Positions 9,505 to 14,747 of a stretch of 14,747 nt of DNA are shown here, piece after piece (position 1 is the stretch's first letter; every line of letters starts with the position of its first letter). The translations under genes were made by a program, and so were the position numbers. A model generated the notes under the pieces. The model ran no database searches. It saw only the letters and a list, made by a program, of their open reading frames with translations, and was not told the DNA's origin. The stretch comes from Pseudohongiella sp. GTDB lineage: Bacteria > Pseudomonadota > Gammaproteobacteria > Pseudomonadales > Pseudohongiellaceae. The DNA lies in the NCBI GenBank assembly GCA_030652635.1, contig JAUSPW010000288.1:1-14747 (forward strand). Direction: 5' to 3'.

Positions 9505-10959
9505 TCAGTCCTGCCACTGTCGGTTGTCGCGAGCAACCAGCGCGATACTGTCAGTTGGCCCCATCGACCCTGACACATAGGGTACTGCCTTGAGTTTATG
9601 TGTGCTCCAGCCCTCGTGGATGTCATCAATCCAGGCCCATGCCGCTTCCACCAGATCGGCCCGCATAAACAACGTGGAGTTGCCGCGCATGACATCGTAC
9701 AATAAGCGTTCATAGGCATCAGGAACATGTCGGTCGGTGAAGGCATCCGTCAATGACAGATTTAAGGACACCGACTCCAGTGGAAAGTTGTCATCCAGAC
9801 CAGGCACTTTGTTTAATAAATGCAGCCGGATACCCTCCTCGGGTTGTAATTGAATGACCAGCCTGTTGGCAGAGTCGCGGCCTGTCTGATCCTGAAAAAT
9901 GACGTGTGGCAATTCCTTGAATTGCACCACTATCTCGCAATAACGTCGTTGAAGCCTCTTGCCGGTGCGTAAATAAAACGGCACGCCGGCCCAGCGCCAG
10001 TTATTGATATGTGCTTTGATCGCCACGAAGGTTTCCGTGTTGGAGCGAGCCGTGGCACCTTGTTCTGCCGTATAACCCGGTACTGCTTCAGACCCGATAT
10101 TGCCAGCGGTGTATTGCCCGCGAACTGTTTTGTCAGTCACGTCGCGGCCCTTGATTGGCGCCAGACTGTGCAGCACTTTGAGTTTTTCGTCGTGAACGGA
10201 ACGTGGTGACAAAGAGGCAGGTGGTTCCATCGCCAGCAGGCACAGCAGCTGCAACAGATGATTCTGGACCATGTCACGCAAAGCGCCGGCCTCATCATAA
10301 AAAGACCAGCGACCGCCGGCCCCCACCGATTCGGCAGCAGTGATTTGGACGTGATCGATGTAGTTGTTATTCCAGAGCGGTTCAAACAAGGCATTGGCAA
10401 AGCGCAACGTCAGCAGGTTCTGCACGGTTTCTTTGCCCAGGTAGTGGTCGATTCGGTAAATCTGGCTCTCTTTAAAAATCGACATCAGGCTGGCGTTGAT
10501 CTGTAAAAAACTCTCCTGATCGTGCCCTAGGGGTTTTTCAACCACCAAGCGCATATTTTCGCGCGCTAGTCCTACCGCCCAGAGTGATTGACACACGGGT
10601 GCAAAGATCGCGGGCGGCGTAGCCAGGTAGGTAATCAAGTCACGTGACTTATCGGTAAATACCTCTCTGCTGAGTACCGATAAGGCGGCTTCGCTGGTGG
10701 CATCCAGACTGTAGCTGTGCAGGCGGGCTAAAAATCGTTGCTGCACCTTTGCATTCAGTGGCGCTGCGCCGCAATACTCCGTGAGCATCAGCAAAACTTT
10801 GTTGCGGAAGTCGGCTGCGTTCAGTGCCGTGCGTGAAACACTGACAATGCGCAGGCAAGCTGGCAGGCAGTCAGCCTCATCCAGATGAAACAACGCGGGA
10901 TATAACTTGCGGTATGCCAGATCGCCATCGCCACCAATAATCAGTATGTCGCAGATCAT
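9505..10959 (-). CDS. zwf: Glucose-6-phosphate 1-dehydrogenase Zwf
   Basis: Zwf oxidises glucose-6-phosphate to 6-phosphogluconolactone with NAD(P)+, the entry into both the Entner-Doudoroff and oxidative pentose phosphate routes. I place the start at ATG 10959 (484 residues), where GGAG lies six bases upstream. An upstream in-frame TTG at 10980 would add seven residues and has no such site. The Rossmann motif reads GGDGDLAYRKL (9-19), matching GxxGDL. EKPLG (141-145) follows, then the substrate-binding RIDHYLGKE (169-177), the QNHLLQ segment with the presumed catalytic His234, and YLRTGKRL. Length and motifs match E. coli Zwf. It is the first gene of the ED/glycogen cluster. The 65 bases upstream show no convincing promoter and no HexR-like operator, so control may sit further upstream. 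Confidence 0.96.
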   Translation of the reverse strand: MICDILIIGGDGDLAYRKLYPALFHLDEADCLPACLRIVSVSRTALNAADFRNKVLLMLTEYCGAAPLNAKVQQRFLARLHSYSLDATSEAALSVLSREVFTDKSRDLITYLATPPAIFAPVCQSLWAVGLARENMRLVVEKPLGHDQESFLQINASLMSIFKESQIYRIDHYLGKETVQNLLTLRFANALFEPLWNNNYIDHVQITAAESVGAGGRWSFYDEAGALRDMVQNHLLQLLCLLAMEPPASLSPRSVHDEKLKVLHSLAPIKGRDVTDKTVRGQYTAGNIGSEAVPGYTAEQGATARSNTETFVAIKAHINNWRWAGVPFYLRTGKRLQRRYCEIVVQFKELPHVIFQDQTGRDSANRLVIQLQPEEGIRLHLLNKVPGLDDNFPLESVSLNLSLTDAFTDRHVPDAYERLLYDVMRGNSTLFMRADLVEAAWAWIDDIHEGWSTHKLKAVPYVSGSMGPTDSIALVARDNRQWQD

Positions 10960-10972
10960 GCCTGTCTCCGGC
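10960..10972 (-). promoter_or_regulatory. Ribosome binding site deciding the zwf start
   Basis: Read on the minus strand, GGAG followed by six bases precedes ATG at 10959. The alternative TTG at 10980 lacks an SD sequence at proper spacing, which is why the shorter protein is chosen. Confidence 0.65.
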
Positions 10973-11024
10973 CGTGTCAAAAATTCATCGGCTCAAGCTA
11001 AGACAAGCAAGCTGCGGGCCAAAC

Positions 11025-11570
11025 TTACCAGACTAGATCGTCGGGTATTGGGAAGTCCTTGTATGCGTCGTCCAGAACCGATTCATCGATTTTGCTTTTA
11101 GCATCAAATAAAACTGCCTCAGGTGAGCGCTCTTTGATGCGTTCTGCAGTATCTCGATTGGTTATGACAGCACGTTTACCGTCACCACAAATAAGCAATT
11201 GCCCTGAGGCCAGCAAAGCGTGTTGGTTCTCTGAAACAAACAGATAACGAACCTTGCCGGTCGCCGGATCTTTAAAATTAAAACGGATCTCCCCGTCAGG
11301 CTTCACGGCATGTTGTTGCAACAGTTGTCGCACCTGCACCCGGATTTCTTTTTGACGCTCAGCCGCCAGTCGCTTTTCATTGAGCAATCTATCCTGCTCG
11401 GCCTTTTCAAGACGAAACTGTTCGGCGCGTTTTTTCATTTCTTCCGCCGAAGAGGATTGTCCTTTGGGCTGGTGTTTTTGCTCCTTGCGCTTTTCCTGCT
11501 GAGCCTGTTTGACTTTTTTTGCATCAACCAATCCTGCGCTGAGCAGTTGGTCGGCCAGAGATTTTCCCAT
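11025..11570 (-). CDS. DUF2058 domain protein, YaiL-like
   Basis: This 181-residue product has the architecture of the DUF2058 family (E. coli YaiL, about 179 residues). It has an N-terminal MGKSLADQLLSAGLVDAKK segment and a charged Lys/Gln/Glu-rich stretch, likely coiled coil, at about 20-85. A compact C-terminal domain contains FNFKDPATGKVRYLFVSE and an aspartate-rich end, YKDFPIPDDLVW. The family has been described as a nucleoprotein or polynucleotide-associated protein, but no biochemical role is established and none is shown by the sequence. The ATG at 11570 is preceded by AGGA at eight bases. It points the same way as zwf, 65 bases downstream, so co-transcription is possible but not shown. 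There is no signal peptide or membrane segment. Confidence 0.88.
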   Translation of the reverse strand: MGKSLADQLLSAGLVDAKKVKQAQQEKRKEQKHQPKGQSSSAEEMKKRAEQFRLEKAEQDRLLNEKRLAAERQKEIRVQVRQLLQQHAVKPDGEIRFNFKDPATGKVRYLFVSENQHALLASGQLLICGDGKRAVITNRDTAERIKERSPEAVLFDAKSKIDESVLDDAYKDFPIPDDLVW

Positions 11571-11603
11571 AACTGTTTTCCTGAAACTGTCTGTCTTCGC
11601 ACA

Positions 11604-11635
11604 TAGCCTAGCTGAATCGCCCCTGTTAGCCTAGC
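11604..11635. repeat. Pair of 9-base direct repeats, TAGCCTAGC
   Basis: The sequence TAGCCTAGC occurs exactly at 11604-11612 and again at 11627-11635. The copies are 23 bases apart start to start, roughly two helical turns, which suits a regulator binding one face of the DNA. They lie between the divergent genes, upstream of the predicted rightward promoter. The function is an inference and a chance match cannot be excluded. Confidence 0.4.
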
Positions 11636-11645
11636 GTCAGCAGCA

Positions 11646-11673
11646 TTGCGCCGAGGTTTTGCAGTGCTAGAAT
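11646..11673 (+). promoter_or_regulatory. Predicted extended -10 promoter for the MFS gene
   Basis: TAGAAT at 11668-11673 matches five of six bases of the sigma-70 -10 box and is preceded by TGC, giving an extended -10 element. TTGCGC at 11646-11651 is a weak -35 box 16 bases upstream. Transcription would start near 11680 and leave a leader of about 66 bases containing the palindrome at 11708-11727. This is a prediction from consensus only. Confidence 0.45.
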
Positions 11674-11707
11674 GCAGGCAGACAGAGTAATGGATCCCGC
11701 CATTGTG

Positions 11708-11727
11708 GCCGGGGTTGCAACCCCGGC
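11708..11727. repeat. Perfect 20-base palindrome in the MFS leader
   Basis: The half-site GCCGGGGTTG is followed directly by its exact reverse complement. In RNA this could form an eight-base-pair stem with a four-base TGCA loop, ending 18 bases before the MFS start codon and close to its possible ribosome binding site. As DNA it could be a dimeric operator. Its GGGGTTGCAACCCC core also resembles dispersed palindromic (REP-like) elements of proteobacteria. A terminator is less likely because neither strand carries a proper T-run after the stem. Confidence 0.6.
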
Positions 11728-11745
11728 TTTGGAGCGCCAGCCAGC

Positions 11746-13323
11746 ATGCCACCTGCCCCACCGCAGATGCCCGAACAAACAACCTCGCCGACCGAGACTG
11801 TTACTGCAACGGCTGCGACGTCTGAACGCCCGGCGGGTCGAGCGGTGTGGTTGCGCAGAACCTTGAACCTTTCCCAGAAAGAAGCTGTCGCCTCAGCCAC
11901 CATGACGGCCACCGGTGACAATTTTTTTAATGCCTTTGCAATTTTTTTGCATGCCACCTCGCTGCAAATGGGCTGGCTGACGGCCATACCACAATTGTTT
12001 GGTGCGATGTGTCAGCTGATGTCTGCCTGGCTGGGTAACTACCTGCCACGTAAACCCATGGTTGTGGTGGCAGCAGTTGCGCAAACCCTGGTGGTCATGG
12101 GGTTGGTTGTATTGGCGGTGCTGCGCCCTGACAACAGCGTGCAATGGTTGATTACGCTTGCAGTGTTCTATTTCGGCTGCATCAACTTTATTCAGCCGCA
12201 GTGGCGCGCCTGGATGGGCAGTCTGGTGCCACAGCGACGCAGAGGCGCGTTTTTTGCGTCCAGAACGCGATTGACCATGGTCGCTTCTCTGGTGGTATTT
12301 GCTGGCGGTGGCGCTTTGTTGAGTTTGAGTGAGCGCGCCGATTTAGTCTGGCTTGGGTTTGCTGCGCTGTTTACCACGGCGGCGATTGGTCGTGCGTTTT
12401 CGAGCAGATTGTTATACCTGATGCATGATCCGGATCCGCGGCCTCACCGTGATCGGCGCAAAGGTTTTTTTCAGAGCATGAAACAGTTATATGGGTCCCT
12501 GCAGGATAAAACTTTCCGGGATTACAGTTTCTTTGTGGCCGGCATGCAGGGTGTGGTTGCGATTTCTGCGCCCTTTTTTGCCGTGTACATGCTGCGTGAT
12601 CTGCAGTTCACCTACATGCAATACAGCCTTAATGCCATCGCATCTATCGTGACACAGTTTATCAGCCTGAGTTTCTGGGGCCGGTTTTCGGACAGATTTG
12701 GCAATCGTATTGTGATGCAGTTCTGTTGTATGACCATTCCGATCATCCCGGTACTGTGGATGATCTCGCCCGACCCGATGTACTTGATTCTGGTGCAAGT
12801 CGTATCAGGGCTGGTGTGGAGTGCATTTAGCCTGAGCACCGCCAATTACTTATATGACATTCGTCCACAAAAAAGTGATTTTGCGGTTTATGCTGCAGTG
12901 CAATCGGCTCTGGGTGCCATTTCCGTATCCATCGGCGCTGTGTTTGGCGGACTCATCGCCGCGAGCACACCTTTTTTGTTTGAGAAACTGGGGTTTCTGG
13001 ATAACTGGCTGTCAAGTCAGTTATTTGTCGTATTTTTTGTGACTGCGATTCTGCGCTTTGCTGTCGCATTGTGGTTCTTGCCTCGTGCCAACGATCCGAT
13101 CGCGCGGCGTCGACCCAAGGTGTTGCAACTGATTCTGCGCGTGTCGCGTTTTAACGCCATTACCGGCGTTAGCTTGGATTGGCTCAGTGTGACACGCAAG
13201 AGTAAGTTGCCTCCTGCGCCGGATGATCAGGACATTGCCACGACCAGCGACGCCAATCACACTGATTCAAGCCCTGACGACACCAGGACGGACAACAATC
13301 CGGATGATCGTCCAACACCCTGA
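11746..13323 (+). CDS. Major facilitator superfamily permease, substrate unknown
   Basis: This is a 525-residue inner-membrane permease. Hydrophobic segments consistent with about 12 helices run from residue 58 to 445. The central loop (about 222-258) is charged and contains RPHRDRRKG. Family signs are PQRRRGAFFASRTR (162-175) after helix 4 and the motif A-like GRFSDRFGNR (312-321) between helices of the second half. The motif P-RRG-FFA-R occurs in a group of uncharacterised bacterial MFS permeases; nothing identifies the substrate. Two ends are odd: an Ala/Thr/Pro-rich first 30 residues and a hydrophilic Asp/Asn/Thr-rich tail at about 488-525. The ATG at 11746 has GGAG 11 bases upstream, rather far. 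A GTG at about residue 34 or the ATG at residue 53 could be the true start. The M28 peptidase gene follows after 42 bases. Confidence 0.88.
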   Translation: MPPAPPQMPEQTTSPTETVTATAATSERPAGRAVWLRRTLNLSQKEAVASATMTATGDNFFNAFAIFLHATSLQMGWLTAIPQLFGAMCQLMSAWLGNYLPRKPMVVVAAVAQTLVVMGLVVLAVLRPDNSVQWLITLAVFYFGCINFIQPQWRAWMGSLVPQRRRGAFFASRTRLTMVASLVVFAGGGALLSLSERADLVWLGFAALFTTAAIGRAFSSRLLYLMHDPDPRPHRDRRKGFFQSMKQLYGSLQDKTFRDYSFFVAGMQGVVAISAPFFAVYMLRDLQFTYMQYSLNAIASIVTQFISLSFWGRFSDRFGNRIVMQFCCMTIPIIPVLWMISPDPMYLILVQVVSGLVWSAFSLSTANYLYDIRPQKSDFAVYAAVQSALGAISVSIGAVFGGLIAASTPFLFEKLGFLDNWLSSQLFVVFFVTAILRFAVALWFLPRANDPIARRRPKVLQLILRVSRFNAITGVSLDWLSVTRKSKLPPAPDDQDIATTSDANHTDSSPDDTRTDNNPDDRPTP

Positions 13324-13365
13324 ATATGCGACCTGAATTTTTACCTGCTACCGGAGAACAAAAAG

Positions 13366-14747
13366 ATGCTCAAGCAAATTAACACACAGCGGTCCCCGTG
13401 CGGTCAGACTATGGTCCCGCGTTTTGCAAAAACGGCGGTGGTGGTTGCCATGATGGGGCTTGCTGCAGCCTCACAGGCGGATGAAACACGATTGCTGGCC
13501 ATTGGCGTGGCACCGTCTGCGGAGCGCATCGGGCAGGATATCGCCACACTGGCCGGTTTTGGCACGCGTCATACCTTGTCGGACACCGTGTCAGATACGC
13601 GTGGTATTGGCGCTGCACGGCGCTGGATCAAGGCGGAGTTTGATCAGATCTCGGCCGCCTGTGGTGGCTGTCTGGAAGTCATCTATGTCAGCGATGTGGT
13701 ATCCGGCACCGCCCGTATTCCCGACGCTGCCGAGGTGGTCAACGTGGTCGCCATTCAACGCGGAACCCGGGACAGCAATCGTTTTGTGGTGATGAGTGGC
13801 GATATCGATTCACGTGTCAGCGACATCATGAACGCCACGGATGATGCCCCCGGGGCCAATGACAACGCCTCGGGCATGGCCGGTGTGATCGAGACCGCCC
13901 GCATCCTGTCGCAGTATCAGTTTGAAGGCTCCATCATGTACACCGGCTTGTCAGGTGAAGAACAAGGGTTGAATGGTGGTGCCATTCTGGCTGCTTATGC
14001 AAAGGCGCAAGGCTGGGATCTGCAGGCGGTCATCAACAACGACATGATTGGCAATATTCGCGGCATCAATGGCGTGATCGACAACACCACGGCGCGCGTG
14101 TTTTCCGAAGGCACCCGTGCAGTTGAGACCCCTGAAGAGGCCAGTCAGCGCCGGTTTCAGGGGGGGGAAGTGGACTCTGCGTCACGCAACATCGCCCGTT
14201 ACATCGACTTGATGGCTGATCTGTATGTCCCCAATCTGGATGTGATGATGGTGTACCGGCTCGATCGTTTTGGTCGCGGCGGCCATCACCGGCCATTTAA
14301 TGACGCGGGTTTCCCGGCCGTGCGTATTATGGAAACCAACGAAAACTACAACTGGCAGCATCAGGACATCCGCGTTGAAAACGGCATTGCCTATGGCGAT
14401 GTGCTGGAGCATGTCGATTTTGACTACGCTGCCAAACTGACGGCATTAAATGCCGTGACGCTGGCATCCATGGCCTGGGCACCTGCCCCACCGCGCAATG
14501 TCACCATCAGCGGTCAGGTCAGCCCGAGTACAACATTAAAATGGGAAAAAGTTGATGGTGCCACCGCCTACCGCGTGCACTGGCGATTGACCACTGACGC
14601 GCAATGGACACATTCGCGGCTGGCGGGTGATGTCAATGAATTCACGCTTGAAAATGTGGTGATTGATAACTACTTTTTTGGTGTGTCCAGTGTGTCTGAA
14701 CACGGCATGCAGAGCCCTGTTGTTTTCCCGGGCGCTGCAGGTGCTTT
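13366..14747 (+). CDS. Secreted M28 family metallopeptidase with Fn3-like C-terminus, 3' end cut by window
   Basis: The open frame runs from ATG 13366 (GGAG nine bases upstream) through 460 codons to the window edge. Residues 1-38 form a signal peptide: basic start, hydrophobic AVVVAMMGLAAA, likely cleavage after SQA. M28 aminopeptidases use two zinc ions. Here SGDIDS (144-149), GANDNASG (Asp166), GEEQG (Glu198, Glu199), NND (Asp226) and QHQD (His332) mark the expected site. The first ligand, normally histidine in an SGHxDS-type motif, is Asp146. A Cys99-Gly-Gly-Cys102 pair may form a disulfide. From about residue 376 a beta-rich, Fn3-like segment begins (TLKWEKVDGATAYRVHWR). Family precedent suggests an exported aminopeptidase; substrate is unknown. 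It may share the MFS promoter, since no terminator is seen between them. Confidence 0.9.
   Translation, partial: MLKQINTQRSPCGQTMVPRFAKTAVVVAMMGLAAASQADETRLLAIGVAPSAERIGQDIATLAGFGTRHTLSDTVSDTRGIGAARRWIKAEFDQISAACGGCLEVIYVSDVVSGTARIPDAAEVVNVVAIQRGTRDSNRFVVMSGDIDSRVSDIMNATDDAPGANDNASGMAGVIETARILSQYQFEGSIMYTGLSGEEQGLNGGAILAAYAKAQGWDLQAVINNDMIGNIRGINGVIDNTTARVFSEGTRAVETPEEASQRRFQGGEVDSASRNIARYIDLMADLYVPNLDVMMVYRLDRFGRGGHHRPFNDAGFPAVRIMETNENYNWQHQDIRVENGIAYGDVLEHVDFDYAAKLTALNAVTLASMAWAPAPPRNVTISGQVSPSTTLKWEKVDGATAYRVHWRLTTDAQWTHSRLAGDVNEFTLENVVIDNYFFGVSSVSEHGMQSPVVFPGAAGA

Larger units (their letters stand above)
11571..11745. other. Divergent intergenic spacer between DUF2058 gene and MFS gene
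   Basis: This 175-base spacer is the only sizeable non-coding stretch in the window and must hold the promoters of the two divergent genes. It contains a direct repeat pair (11604-11612 and 11627-11635), a plausible rightward extended -10 promoter (11646-11673) and a perfect 20-base palindrome (11708-11727). I could not identify a convincing leftward promoter for the DUF2058 gene or any known operator. Confidence 0.7.

Noticed and set aside
10960..11024. Possible zwf promoter (TTGCTT, 16 bases, ATGAAT) and a possible weak hairpin terminator after the DUF2058 gene
   Set aside because: The -10 match is only three of six bases and the inverted repeat is too short and interrupted, with no T-run.
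1157..11570. Search for frameshifted or degraded genes in the carbohydrate cluster
   Set aside because: All enzymes are full length with intact catalytic motifs; only the glgB start region remains ambiguous and is reported separately.
11708..11735. Palindrome as a rho-independent terminator
   Set aside because: The stem is followed by TTTGG on the plus strand and by no T-run on the minus strand, and it sits in front of a gene rather than after one.

Overview
The window looks like a chromosomal stretch of a heterotrophic, probably marine or environmental, gammaproteobacterium. This assignment is an inference from gene content: proteobacterial-type Zwf, Pgl, Edd and Eda, the DUF2058/YaiL protein, and a base composition that looks close to balanced (not counted exactly). 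No rRNA, tRNA, insertion sequence, CRISPR array, phage gene or defence system is visible. Coding density is very high and there is no gene-free stretch longer than about 175 bases.

Region 1 (positions 1-10959, all minus strand) is one long head-to-tail carbohydrate cluster. Read in the direction of transcription the order is zwf, pgl, edd, eda, glk, malQ, glgB and glgX, with glgX cut by the window edge. The first four genes encode the oxidative entry from glucose-6-phosphate and the Entner-Doudoroff (ED) route to pyruvate and glyceraldehyde-3-phosphate. glk supplies glucose-6-phosphate from free glucose. malQ, glgB and glgX remodel, branch and debranch alpha-glucans. Gaps are 3 to 39 bases or negative: glk overlaps eda by 4 bases, glgB overlaps malQ by 14 and glgX overlaps glgB by 19. 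This suggests a single operon with translational coupling, which would tie glycogen/maltodextrin turnover to ED catabolism through free glucose.

Region 2 (11025-11570, minus) is a DUF2058 (YaiL-like) gene 65 bases upstream of zwf. It may share the transcript or only be a neighbour.

Region 3 (11571-11745) is a divergent intergenic spacer. It holds a plausible extended -10 promoter firing rightward, two copies of a 9-base direct repeat and a perfect 20-base palindrome in the predicted leader of the next gene.

Region 4 (11746-14747, plus) contains a 12-helix-type MFS permease with unusual disordered ends. After 42 bases comes a secreted M28-type metallopeptidase, cut by the right edge, in which the first metal-site histidine is replaced by aspartate.

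I found no undescribed system. The points most worth checking are the leader palindrome, the altered M28 metal site, the compact glucan-to-ED operon, and the start of glgB, which has no ATG or GTG at its expected N-terminus.
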